Part shown: one piece after another, positions 15,930 through 23,026 of the stretch | How positions within the stretch are numbered: the stretch's first letter is position 1 | Layout of the letters: each line of letters starts with the position of its first letter | Source: Kribbella amoyensis | Lineage (GTDB): Bacteria; Actinomycetota; Actinomycetes; Propionibacteriales; Kribbellaceae | Direction of reading: 5' to 3' | DNA length: 64,000 nucleotides | Assembly (NCBI RefSeq): GCF_007828865.1 | Contig: NZ_VIVK01000001.1 | Location: forward strand, 372,001-436,000 | Program-made: the position numbers and the translations under genes | Notes under the pieces: model-generated | The model's input: only the letters and a program-made list of their open reading frames with translations | Database searches by the model: none | What the model was told of the DNA's origin: nothing

Positions 15930-16651
15930 GCGGGCTGCTCCTTGCCGTCCTGGGCGTCCAGCAGATTCCGCCAGGCCCGGACGAACCGGGAGTTCACGTA
16001 CGCCTTGGTCCACGACCCGTCCTGGCGGACCGACGACCCGACGTGGAACCGGCGGACCCCGCTGCCGTACAACCACGGGACGTGCTCGGGCTGCAGCGAA
16101 CCACCGGCCATCATCACCTTCGCGATCGCGGGATCCTCCTTCGCCATCCGGGTCAGGTCGTCGAGCCCGTGCGGTACGCCCAGCGACGAGCCGGCCGTCA
16201 GTACGCAGTCCAGGCCGGGCAGGGTCCGCAGCGCGCGCCAGGCGGGGCGTTGTTCGAGGACGGCGTCGATCGCGCGGTGGAACGTCCACGGCGTCCCCGC
16301 GAACGTGCTCACCAACTGACCGACCGCCTCGGTGTCGATCTCGTTGTCCTTGGTGAGGAACCCGAGCACGAACCCGTCCGCGCCGGCCGCGAGGTACGAC
16401 TGGGCCGTCGCCGTCAGCTTGTTGATCCCGGCGCCGTCGATCGCGAACGAGTCGGTCAGCCGCAGCATCACCCGCAACGGCAGATCCGTGACCCGGCGGA
16501 TCGCGCTGACCGTGGACACCGCGGGCGACAGGCCATCGGCCTCCATCGCCGCGCACAGCTCCAGCCGGTCCGCGCCACCCTCTTGCGCTGCCTCCGCATC
16601 GGCGGGATGCAGCGCGATCACCTCCAGCAACGACGCCATGCCGACCATCAT
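15926..16651 (-). CDS. cutC: CutC-family protein
   Basis: A 241-residue TIM-barrel protein of the CutC family, historically tied to copper homeostasis though the biochemical role remains unclear. Visible markers are LEVIALHPADAEAAQEGGADRLELC near the N-terminus (in part), the FHRAID motif and the late TAGSSLGVPHG segment. The start may be 16651, or the ATG at 16639, which fits homologs slightly better (MASLLEVIALH). It is coupled to DUF4031 downstream and divergent from a LacI regulator whose operator lies about 95-125 nt upstream of its start. Confidence 0.88.
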   Translation of the reverse strand: MMVGMASLLEVIALHPADAEAAQEGGADRLELCAAMEADGLSPAVSTVSAIRRVTDLPLRVMLRLTDSFAIDGAGINKLTATAQSYLAAGADGFVLGFLTKDNEIDTEAVGQLVSTFAGTPWTFHRAIDAVLEQRPAWRALRTLPGLDCVLTAGSSLGVPHGLDDLTRMAKEDPAIAKVMMAGGSLQPEHVPWLYGSGVRRFHVGSSVRQDGSWTKAYVNSRFVRAWRNLLDAQDGKEQPA

Positions 16652-16719
16652 CCTGTATCGGCGGTCCGCCTCCGCGCGCGACGCGGGGAGCGGGCGGCAA
16701 CGGCTGCCGGAAATAGGTG

Positions 16720-16749
16720 TTGCACTCGGCAGGGAGTTTTCTGTATCGT
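16720..16749 (+). promoter_or_regulatory. Promoter of the LacI-family gene
   Basis: TTGCAC (16720-16725), 18-nt spacer, TATCGT (16744-16749), upstream of the ATG at 16808. The -10 runs into the palindromic operator, so repressor binding would block it. Confidence 0.55.
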
Positions 16750-16776
16750 TTTTCTAGATCGATTTAGAAGAACGAT
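16745..16776. promoter_or_regulatory. LacI-family palindromic operator
   Basis: A 32-bp inverted repeat: ATCGTTTTTCTA and TAGAAGAACGAT match in 11 of 12 positions around an 8-bp centre. Its position over the -10 of the LacI gene implies autoregulation, and the divergent cutC gene may respond too. Confidence 0.65.
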
Positions 16777-16807
16777 CCAGAAGACGGCTCACAGGAAGGT
16801 CGGGATC

Positions 16808-17848
16808 ATGTCGCCCAGTGTCACCATCAAGACCGTCGCACAGGCTGTCGGGGTGTCGCCGTCGACGGTGTCCAACGCCTACAACAAGCCCGACCAGCTG
16901 TCCGGCGCGCTGCGCGAGAAGATCCTGGCCAAGGCCCAGGAGCTCGGGTATGCCGGGCCCGACGCCTCGGCCCGGGCGCTGCGCAGCGGGAAGGCGGGAG
17001 CGGTCGGGGTGCTGTTCACCGACAAGCTCGCGTACGCGTTCTCCGACCCGTACGCGGTCGGCTTCCTGGCCGGGCTGGCCGAGGTCGCCGAGGAGTTCAG
17101 TACCAGCCTGTTGCTGATGCCGCTCAGCTCGTCCGACATCCAGGGCGGTACCACCGCGGTCCAGCAGGCCGCGATCGACGCCGCCGCGATCTTCTGCGTG
17201 GCCGGCGGGCACCCGGCGCTGGACACGCTCCGGACCCGCGGGATCCCGATGGTCTCGACCGACCGGGGCGACCACCCGGACCTGTCCTGGGTCGCGATCG
17301 ACGAGGTCGAGGCGGCCGCGAAACTCGGCAAGCACCTGGCCCGGCTCGGCCACCGCGAGGTGGTGGTCCTGGTCGACAACGCCGAGGCGGCCGGCAGCCG
17401 GCCGGTCGAGCTGACCCTGGACGAGGTCGGGTACACCGACTGCGAACTGCGGATCCGCGGCTTGCAGAAGGAGATGCCGGACGCCCGGCTCCGGCTGGTC
17501 TCGGGCGGCCACAACGCCTTCAGTTCCGGGCTCGCCGGGGCCGAGTGGGTGCTCGACTCGCAGGACCGGCCGACCGCGATCGTCGGTCTGAGCGACGTCC
17601 AGGCGCTCGGCGCGATGGAGGCGATGAAGACGCGCGGACTGAGTCCCGGCCGGGACCTGACCGTGGTCGGCTTCGACGACATCCCGCAGGCGGAGACCGC
17701 CGGGCTGACCACGATCCGGCAACCGATCAAGGACAAAGGCCGGACCGTCGGGCGGCTCCTGCTCGACCCGGCCACGAAGGAACGCCACGTCATGATGCCG
17801 ACCGAGTTGGTGGTTCGCTCCAGCAGCGGCCCGGCACCCAGGCACTGA
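16808..17848 (+). CDS. LacI-family transcriptional regulator
   Basis: A 346-residue regulator. The N-terminal helix-turn-helix has TIKTVAQAVGVSPSTVSNAYN, and the hinge region is followed by a periplasmic-binding-protein-like effector domain. The ATG at 16808 follows AGGAAGG. The LacI hinge helix is SARALRSGKAGAVGVLF, with the canonical leucine lever apparently altered. The strong palindrome over its own promoter points to autorepression. No sugar genes adjoin it, so targets are probably elsewhere, apart from possibly cutC. Confidence 0.92.
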   Translation: MSPSVTIKTVAQAVGVSPSTVSNAYNKPDQLSGALREKILAKAQELGYAGPDASARALRSGKAGAVGVLFTDKLAYAFSDPYAVGFLAGLAEVAEEFSTSLLLMPLSSSDIQGGTTAVQQAAIDAAAIFCVAGGHPALDTLRTRGIPMVSTDRGDHPDLSWVAIDEVEAAAKLGKHLARLGHREVVVLVDNAEAAGSRPVELTLDEVGYTDCELRIRGLQKEMPDARLRLVSGGHNAFSSGLAGAEWVLDSQDRPTAIVGLSDVQALGAMEAMKTRGLSPGRDLTVVGFDDIPQAETAGLTTIRQPIKDKGRTVGRLLLDPATKERHVMMPTELVVRSSSGPAPRH

Positions 17849-17895
17849 CAACTCCACAACCTCTCCCGGCGGTACCGCGGTCCGCGAAGGCTGAT

Positions 17896-17953
17896 CCGGC
17901 CGCCGGGTGATCCCGCACGACCACCGACGGCCGACCGGCCGCCGGGCGATCCC
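17896..17953 (+). repeat. Pair of 19-bp direct repeats
   Basis: CCGGCCGCCGGGTGATCCC (17896-17914) recurs with one mismatch at 17935-17953, 39 bp apart. Each copy contains the palindrome CCGGCCGCCGG. The pair lies between the LacI stop and the small ORF at 17981. Confidence 0.5.
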
Positions 17954-17980
17954 CCACGCTCTTCAGAAGGGAGCAGCACC

Positions 17981-18187
17981 ATGACCTTCATCGCCGGCAA
18001 CACCGCAGTGGAGAACGCCCGCTCACTGAGCCAATCAGCCCTCCCCAACGCTCCCGTCCACCCAGACCCGGAGCCCCGCCGCACCCTGGGCCTCCGAGCC
18101 CGAGCAGGCGCGGCCCTCCGCAAGGCGGCAGCCCAAGAACTCCGCCTCGCCGACCGCCTCGACCCCCACTGCGAACCAACCGCCTAG
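17981..18187 (+). CDS. Small hypothetical protein (68 aa)
   Basis: A 68-residue ORF with a good GAAGGGAG ribosome site before its ATG. The product begins MTFIAGNTAVENARSLSQ and has an Arg/Ala-rich middle. No domain or membrane segment is recognised. Third positions are mostly G/C, as expected for a real gene here, but the protein is short and of low complexity. Confidence 0.5.
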   Translation: MTFIAGNTAVENARSLSQSALPNAPVHPDPEPRRTLGLRARAGAALRKAAAQELRLADRLDPHCEPTA

Positions 18188-18190
18188 GAG

Positions 18191-18236
18191 CGCCCCCTCC
18201 CCCCTCACCCCTGCCCCCTCCCCCTCCCCCGCCCCA
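18191..18236 (+). repeat. Pyrimidine-rich C-run tract
   Basis: A stretch of seven or more runs of four to six C separated by single T or A. The complementary strand could form G-quadruplexes. It precedes the inverted repeat at 18261. Confidence 0.5.
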
Positions 18237-18260
18237 TCAGCCCCGCCCGCGGCGGTGTCC

Positions 18261-18347
18261 GTTTGGTGGGTTGACCCAGCAAGTGGCGGGTTGGCCAACG
18301 GAAATTCGGTAGGCCAACCATCACTCTGCTGGGTTAACCCACCAAAC
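18261..18347. repeat. Nested inverted repeat built from four GGTTNNCC boxes
   Basis: Outer arms 18261-18281 and 18327-18347 are complementary in 20 of 21 positions (left arm begins GTTTGGTGGGTT). Inner arms GGTTGGCC (18289-18296) and GGCCAACC (18312-18319) also pair. Read linearly there are four boxes, GGTTGACC, GGTTGGCC, GGTAGGCC and GGTTAACC, starting 20, 19 and 24 bp apart. It could be a cruciform, an operator array or a small mobile repeat. Confidence 0.65.
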
Positions 18348-18412
18348 GCGCCGGGCGAGCAGGTGGCTGCTGGACTGGGGTTTGTCGGTGGGGTCTGGCA
18401 GGCTGTGGGGCG

Positions 18413-18757
18413 ATGGGTGAGCCGGGGATTTTGCTGACGGCCCGGGCGCTGGTTCTTCATGATCTGGGCGCTCGGGGGTTTGCTGATGCCGCGATGGTCT
18501 CCGTGCTCGAGGATGCGGTGGCTGAGCGGCAGTGGTGGCTGGACCAGTGGCCTGACGGGGCCGAGCACATCGCCGGGTTGGTGGCGCAGGACGTGCAGGA
18601 CCGGTTGACCGACTCCGGCGTCCGCTGGCCGCGGTGTACCGCGTGCGACGACCTGCACGATCACGAGCTGCGGATCGAGCCCGAGCTCGGCCCCGACCCG
18701 CACTGGGTCTGCGAACGCGCCGGCATGACCGTCAGCCCCCTCGGCGACCTCACCTGA
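18413..18757 (+). CDS. Conserved hypothetical protein, 114 aa
   Basis: A 114-residue soluble protein with a Trp/Asp-rich first half (RQWWLDQWPDGAEHIAGLV) and a CxxC pair in RCTACDDLHDHELRIEP, with a further Cys in HWVCERAGM. A small zinc site is possible. The ATG follows CAGGCT by 8 nt, so it may be leaderless. The inverted-repeat array at 18261 is directly upstream and the tandem repeats begin at its stop codon. I do not recognise the family. Confidence 0.65.
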   Translation: MGEPGILLTARALVLHDLGARGFADAAMVSVLEDAVAERQWWLDQWPDGAEHIAGLVAQDVQDRLTDSGVRWPRCTACDDLHDHELRIEPELGPDPHWVCERAGMTVSPLGDLT

Positions 18758-18851
18758 CCCAGGCCGATCACCGCACGATGACCCGGGCCGATCACCGCAC
18801 GATGACCCGGGCCGATCACCGCACGATGACCCGGGCCGGTCACCGGACGAC
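18756..18851. repeat. Four tandem 24-bp repeats between convergent genes
   Basis: Units start at 18756, 18780, 18804 and 18828. Units 2 and 3 are identical, unit 1 differs by one base, and unit 4 by four. The core is CCGATCACCGCACGATGACC. The array begins within the stop codon of the 114-aa gene and ends just before the aldo/keto reductase stop. It has no spacers, so it is not CRISPR. Confidence 0.85.
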
Positions 18852-18853
18852 GA

Positions 18854-19849
18854 TCAGGAGCGGGACCAGTCCGGCAGATGCGCGGCCAGGTAGCGGCTGC
18901 CGTGTGATCCGGTCGGCAGAATCTCCCGGATCGTCTCCAGGTCGGCGGGTGTGAGGTTCGCCTCCGCCGCGGCGAGGTTCTCCTCCAGCCGCGTGACCTT
19001 GCGGGTCCCGAAGATCGGCACGATGTCCTCGCCCTGGGTCAGCAGCCAGCCCAGCGCCACCTGCGCCACCGTGATTCCCTTGCTCTCGGCAAGTTCTTTC
19101 AGCCGCGCGACCGCCGCCACGTTCGCCTCGTAGTTGCCAGGCTGCCAGCGGTCGTCGAAGCTGCGCATGTCGCTCGCCGGGTACTCACTCGCCGGCCGCA
19201 CATCCGCCGTGAGGAACCCCCGGCCCAACGGCGAGTACGCGACGAAGCCGATCCCGAGCTCGCGCACCACCGGCAGGACCTCCGCCTCCACCTGGCGTTC
19301 GAAGATCGAGTACTCGGTCTGCAGGACCGACACCGGCTGGACGGCGTGCGCGCGGCGGATCGTGTCCGGCCCGGCCTCGCTCAGTCCGAAGTACCGGACC
19401 TTGCCCGCCTGGATCAGCTCGCCGACCGCACCGGCGACCTCCTCGATCGGTACCGCCGGGTCCACGCGGTGCTGGTACAGCAGGTCCAGGTGATCGGTTC
19501 GCAGGTACCGCAGGCTGTTCTCGGCGACCTCGCGGATCCGCTCCGGCCGGCTGTCGAGCGCCGTCCCGCCGTAGGGGTCCTTCGCCAGGTCGAACCCGAA
19601 CTTGCTCGCCAGCACGACCTCGTCACGGAACCCCTGGACCGCCCGGCCGAGCAACTGCTCGTTGCTCCCGGTGCCACCGCCGTACAACTCCGCGGTGTCG
19701 AACAGGGTGACCCCGAGCTCGTGCGCCCGCCGGATCGTCGCGATGCCGCCGTCCGGGTCGGCGTCGCCGTACGCCATCGTCATGCCCATCGTGCCGAGCC
19801 CCAGCGCCGAGACCCGCAGCCCTTGCCGGCCGAGTACGCGCTCCTTCAT
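18854..19849 (-). CDS. Aldo/keto reductase
   Basis: A 331-residue NADPH-dependent oxidoreductase of the AKR superfamily. It shows the catalytic tetrad: Asp in LFDTAELYGGG with its Tyr, Lys in VLASKFG, and His in LLYQHRVDP. The C-terminus has the VTRLEENLAAAEANLTPADLETI region typical of AKR13-like proteins. The ATG at 19849 has GGAGGAA upstream; an earlier in-frame ATG at 19867 lies before that site. It is divergent from a TetR gene, with operators at both ends, and is presumably repressed by it. Likely role: detoxification of carbonyl compounds. Confidence 0.93.
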   Translation of the reverse strand: MKERVLGRQGLRVSALGLGTMGMTMAYGDADPDGGIATIRRAHELGVTLFDTAELYGGGTGSNEQLLGRAVQGFRDEVVLASKFGFDLAKDPYGGTALDSRPERIREVAENSLRYLRTDHLDLLYQHRVDPAVPIEEVAGAVGELIQAGKVRYFGLSEAGPDTIRRAHAVQPVSVLQTEYSIFERQVEAEVLPVVRELGIGFVAYSPLGRGFLTADVRPASEYPASDMRSFDDRWQPGNYEANVAAVARLKELAESKGITVAQVALGWLLTQGEDIVPIFGTRKVTRLEENLAAAEANLTPADLETIREILPTGSHGSRYLAAHLPDWSRS

Positions 19850-19862
19850 CAGCTTCCTCCAA

Positions 19863-19878
19863 AACAAACCAGTTGGTT
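19863..19878. promoter_or_regulatory. TetR operator copy 1 (reductase side)
   Basis: AACAAACCAGTTGGTT, an imperfect palindrome matching the copy at 19915-19930 at most positions (consensus AACMAACYAGTTKGTT). It lies between the reductase promoter and its ribosome site. Confidence 0.65.
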
Positions 19879-19886
19879 ACTTCTCG

Positions 19887-19915
19887 ACCGTAGGCACCCT
19901 GGTCGGCAAAGTCAA
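19887..19915 (-). promoter_or_regulatory. Promoter of the aldo/keto reductase
   Basis: On the minus strand TTGACT (19910-19915), 17-nt spacer, TACGGT (19887-19892). It is flanked on both sides by the TetR operator copies, an arrangement suited to tight repression. Confidence 0.6.
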
Positions 19916-19930
19916 ACCAACTAGTTTGTT
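19915..19930. promoter_or_regulatory. TetR operator copy 2 (regulator side)
   Basis: AACCAACTAGTTTGTT, an inverted repeat with one mismatch between halves, overlaps the -35 of the reductase promoter and lies just upstream of the TetR -10 (TAGTCT, 19936-19941). Confidence 0.65.
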
Positions 19931-19948
19931 ATTGCTAGTCTGGACCGC

Positions 19949-20518
19949 ATGGGAGACGGACAGGCAACCCGGCGGCGCATTCTCGACGCGGCCGCCGAGG
20001 AGTTCGCCCGGTACGGCATCGCCGGCGCGCGGGTGGACCGGATCGCGGCGAACGCCAAGGCGAACAAGGCCCAGCTCTACGCGTACTACGGCAACAAGGA
20101 CAGCCTCTTCGACGCGGTCCTCACCGAGCATGTGGAGGCCAACCTCGACCTGGTCCCGCTCACCGCCGACGACCTCCCCGGGTACGCGGTCCGCCTGTAC
20201 GACGAGAACGTCCGGCGCCCCGAACTCGTCCGCCTGGTCACCTGGGCCCGGCTCGAACGCACCCCCACCGGCGACCTCTTCGGCGAGTGGGAGGGCCACG
20301 ACAAGGACAAGCTCGCCGCGATCGAGGCGGCCCAACGGGACGGCCACCTGGTCGACACACTCGCCCCGATCGACCTGCACTCGATGGTGATCGCGCTGAC
20401 GATGTCGTGGTCCGCGGCCAGCATCACGTACGCCGCCGACCAGGCCGACGAGGCCGACCTGCACGAACGTCGTCGCGAGGCGCTGTCTGCCACGGTCCGC
20501 CGCGCCTTCGTCCCCTGA
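19949..20518 (+). CDS. TetR-family transcriptional regulator
   Basis: A 189-residue TetR repressor. The N-terminal helix-turn-helix (RRRILDAAAEEFARYGIAGA and KANKAQLYAYYGNKDSLF) is followed by a TetR C-terminal ligand domain. TAGTCT ends 7 nt before the ATG, so the mRNA is probably leaderless. It is divergent from the aldo/keto reductase gene with a matched operator pair between them, making that gene its likely target. Confidence 0.93.
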   Translation: MGDGQATRRRILDAAAEEFARYGIAGARVDRIAANAKANKAQLYAYYGNKDSLFDAVLTEHVEANLDLVPLTADDLPGYAVRLYDENVRRPELVRLVTWARLERTPTGDLFGEWEGHDKDKLAAIEAAQRDGHLVDTLAPIDLHSMVIALTMSWSAASITYAADQADEADLHERRREALSATVRRAFVP

Positions 20519-20615
20519 CCTGAGTCACCCCTGACGACACCCCGGCTCCGCTGAGGGATGGGTCCGGGTTTTAACTGGTCGTGCTACATGTAGACAACCT
20601 ACTAGTGTGGCCGCC

Positions 20616-21005
20616 ATGAAGTCGTTGGGGCTCCTCCGCGTGGTCGCGGCCGCTCATGTCGCCGCTGTCTTTCTGCAGCCGGTGCTCGCCGGTGTCTACC
20701 TGAACGGGTCCGGTACCGCGATCCGGATGCACGAGCCGACCGGTTTCGTGGTGGCCATGCTCGGTCTGGCCCAGATCCTCGCGGCCGTCGTCTGGTGGCG
20801 TTCCGGCGGCCGGTTCGCCGCGGTACCGGCCGCGACGCTGATCCTGCTGGCCGTGGGGTTCCAGCTGGGAATGGGGTACAGCCGTCAGTTGGCCGTGCAC
20901 ATCCCGCTCGGGATCGCGATCGTCGCATCCTCGATCGCGTTCACCCTGTTCGTCTTCCGCGCGACGGCCACCACGCGCGCACGGCGTACGGAGGTGGCCG
21001 CGTGA
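20616..21005 (+). CDS. DUF6220-like four-helix membrane protein (first)
   Basis: A 129-residue membrane protein with four predicted helices and family-type motifs FLQPVLAGVYLNG, MHEPTGF and VHIPLG. The His residues next to helices 2 and 4 could bind heme or copper. TAGTGT lies 6 nt before the ATG at 20616, so it may be leaderless; a palindrome CTACATGTAG (20584-20593) sits upstream. It overlaps a second copy of the same family, and the pair leads into a multicopper oxidase. Function unknown. Confidence 0.75.
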   Translation: MKSLGLLRVVAAAHVAAVFLQPVLAGVYLNGSGTAIRMHEPTGFVVAMLGLAQILAAVVWWRSGGRFAAVPAATLILLAVGFQLGMGYSRQLAVHIPLGIAIVASSIAFTLFVFRATATTRARRTEVAA

Positions 21006-21439
21006 CCGCGCTGGTGGAAGCGGCGGAGAGCAAGAAGGTTCGACGGCCGAGGGCGACGCTCTGGGGGTTGCGGATCGTCCTGCTGCTGCATGCCGCGCTC
21101 GTGGTCGCACAGCCGATCCTGGCCGGGTACTTCCTGTCCGGCGAGGTGGACGCGATGGCGATCCACGGGCCGATCGGGTCGACCGTGTGGATGGTGGCGA
21201 TGACGCAGTTCGCCGTCGCCGTCCTCTACTGGCGGCCCGGCGGCGGTCGGGCGTGGCCCGCGCTCGTCACGCTCGTGCTGTTCTTCGCGGAGTTCGTCCA
21301 GCTGACCTTCGGCTACCTGCAGAACTTCGCCGTCCACGTCCCGCTCGGGACGGCGATCGTCACGACCGTCGTCCTGATGTCCGTCTGGTCCTTCCGTGCT
21401 TCGGCACGCCGGGGCCGGCACCCGGAGGTTGCCCGATGA
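21002..21439 (+). CDS. DUF6220-like four-helix membrane protein (second)
   Basis: A 145-residue paralog of the preceding protein, with a longer basic N-terminus and the same motifs (VAQPILAGYFLSG, IHGPIGS, VHVPLG). The GTG overlaps the preceding stop as GTGA, and its own stop overlaps the multicopper oxidase ATG. Two small membrane subunits with conserved His next to a secreted copper enzyme suggest an electron-transfer or copper-handling complex; this is inference. Confidence 0.78.
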   Translation: MTALVEAAESKKVRRPRATLWGLRIVLLLHAALVVAQPILAGYFLSGEVDAMAIHGPIGSTVWMVAMTQFAVAVLYWRPGGGRAWPALVTLVLFFAEFVQLTFGYLQNFAVHVPLGTAIVTTVVLMSVWSFRASARRGRHPEVAR

Positions 21440-22953
21440 AGCTGTCCCGCCGTGGTTTCCTCGGTGTCACCGGTGCGGCGGCCCTGGCCGGCTGCGGCCT
21501 CGATCCGTCCCCCGGTCAGACCGCCGAACTCCTGCGCAGCGCAACACCGTTGCCGGAGGCATTCAAAGTCCCGTTGCCGATCCCGCCGACCAAGCGGCCG
21601 ATCCGCAGCGACGCCAAGGCCGACCACTTCCGGGTGGTCCAGCGGAAGGCGTCGCTGGAGATCCTGCCCGGCCTGAAGACCGAGGTGCTCGGGTACGACG
21701 GCCTGCTGCCCGGGCCCACGTTCGACACCAGGAGCGGCCGGACCACGATCATCGAACAGGTCAACGAGCTGGACGTACCGACCGTGGTCCACCTGCACGG
21801 CGGACACACCCCGGCCGCCAGCGACGGGTGGCCGCTCGACCTGCTGATGCCGGCCGGCGGTCACCACGGCCACACCGGACACCACGGGATGACCGGCGGC
21901 GACGTGCAGACCGGCAGCCGCATGTACACGTACCCGAACACCCAGCGCGCCGCCACCCTCTGGTATCACGACCACCGGATGGACTACACCGCCCCACAGG
22001 TGTACCGCGGCCTCTTCGGGCTCCACCTGATCCGGGACGAGGAGGAGGACCGGCTCCCGCTGCCGCACGGTGATCGCGAGGTCCCCCTGGTCATCGCGGA
22101 TCGCGCGTTCGCCGAAGACGGCTCGTTCCGCTATCCCGCCCGGACCGACGGCCCCGGCGTGGAATCGCAGTACATGGAAGGCGTCATCGGTGACGTGATC
22201 CTGGTCAACGGCGCACCCTGGCCAGTGCTGGAGGTGGACGCCGCGCGGTACCGCTTCCGCGTCCTCAACGCGTCGAACGCCCGCCGGTACGAGCTCGCCC
22301 TCGACCGCGGATCGGCGAAGCTCGTCCAGATCGGCAGCGATGGCGGACTGCTCGGCGCCCCGATCGAGCACGAGAGCCTGGTGGTCGCGCCGGCCGAGCG
22401 GTTCGACATCGTCGTGGACTTCTCGCAGTACGAGGTGGGCAGCGAGATCACCTTGCTGAACAAGCTCGACAGCGGCCGCACCGGCGAGGTCCTGCGATTC
22501 AAGGTGGCCCGGAGGGCGAAGGACGACAGTACGGTCCCGGCCAGGCTGTCGGCGTACGCCGCGGTCGTCGAGCCGGCCGGGGTGGTTCGCCGGCAGTGGC
22601 GGTTCCGCCGGGGGAACACGGGGACGCACCAGGGCTGGACGATCAACGGCAAGCCGTTCGACCCGCAGACCATGCAGGCGATGGTGAAGCTGGACCAGTA
22701 CGAGGTCTGGTCGTTCGTGACCGACGTCCACCACCCGGTCCACGTCCACCTCGCGCCGTTCCAGGTGCTGCGCCGCCGCGGCAAAGGGCCCGGCGCGTAC
22801 GACCACGGCTGGAAGGACACGGTCGACGTCCGGCCGGCCGAGGTGGTCGAGGTGCTGGTGAAGTTCAGCGCGCACAAGGGCAAGTACCTGATCCACTGCC
22901 ACAACCTCGAGCACGAGGACATGGCGATGATGGCGGGCTTCGAAACTGTCTGA
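21436..22953 (+). CDS. Tat-exported multicopper oxidase
   Basis: A 505-residue laccase/CueO-like oxidase. The N-terminus carries both a twin-arginine motif (SRRGFLG) and a lipobox-like LAGC, so it is probably exported folded and may be lipid-anchored. Copper ligands are present: HLHGGH, WYHDHR, HPVHVHLAPF and HCHNLEHEDMAMM, the last with a Met axial ligand for the type 1 site. A His-rich loop (GGHHGHTGHHGMTGG) after the first cupredoxin domain resembles copper-loading loops. It is the last gene of the DUF6220 operon. Likely roles are copper tolerance or phenol oxidation. Confidence 0.93.
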   Translation: MKLSRRGFLGVTGAAALAGCGLDPSPGQTAELLRSATPLPEAFKVPLPIPPTKRPIRSDAKADHFRVVQRKASLEILPGLKTEVLGYDGLLPGPTFDTRSGRTTIIEQVNELDVPTVVHLHGGHTPAASDGWPLDLLMPAGGHHGHTGHHGMTGGDVQTGSRMYTYPNTQRAATLWYHDHRMDYTAPQVYRGLFGLHLIRDEEEDRLPLPHGDREVPLVIADRAFAEDGSFRYPARTDGPGVESQYMEGVIGDVILVNGAPWPVLEVDAARYRFRVLNASNARRYELALDRGSAKLVQIGSDGGLLGAPIEHESLVVAPAERFDIVVDFSQYEVGSEITLLNKLDSGRTGEVLRFKVARRAKDDSTVPARLSAYAAVVEPAGVVRRQWRFRRGNTGTHQGWTINGKPFDPQTMQAMVKLDQYEVWSFVTDVHHPVHVHLAPFQVLRRRGKGPGAYDHGWKDTVDVRPAEVVEVLVKFSAHKGKYLIHCHNLEHEDMAMMAGFETV

Positions 22954-22961
22954 TCACCCCC

Positions 22962-22990
22962 TTGACCGACTCGTCGGGCCTGCTTATATT
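22962..22990 (+). promoter_or_regulatory. Promoter of the ArsR operon
   Basis: TTGACC (22962-22967), 17-nt spacer, TATATT (22985-22990). It is one of the strongest consensus-like promoters in the window, followed at once by inverted repeats suitable for an ArsR repressor. Confidence 0.75.
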
Positions 22991-23022
22991 CAACGTATCA
23001 GTTGATCAAGGGAATGGTTGAT
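22991..23022. promoter_or_regulatory. ArsR-type operator repeats
   Basis: CAAC-N6-GTTG (22991-23004) is followed by ATCAA-N8-TTGAT (23005-23022), between the -10 and the regulator's start, so a bound repressor would cover the transcription start. Confidence 0.55.
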
Positions 23023-23026
23023 AAAG

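Noticed and set aside
18756..18851. Tandem 24-bp repeats considered as a CRISPR array
   Set aside because: Units abut without spacers and no cas gene is present.
23018..23026. TTG at 23018 as the ArsR start
   Set aside because: It lies inside the operator repeat and would add only Leu-Ile-Lys. ATG 23027 fits family N-termini better, though TTG is not excluded.
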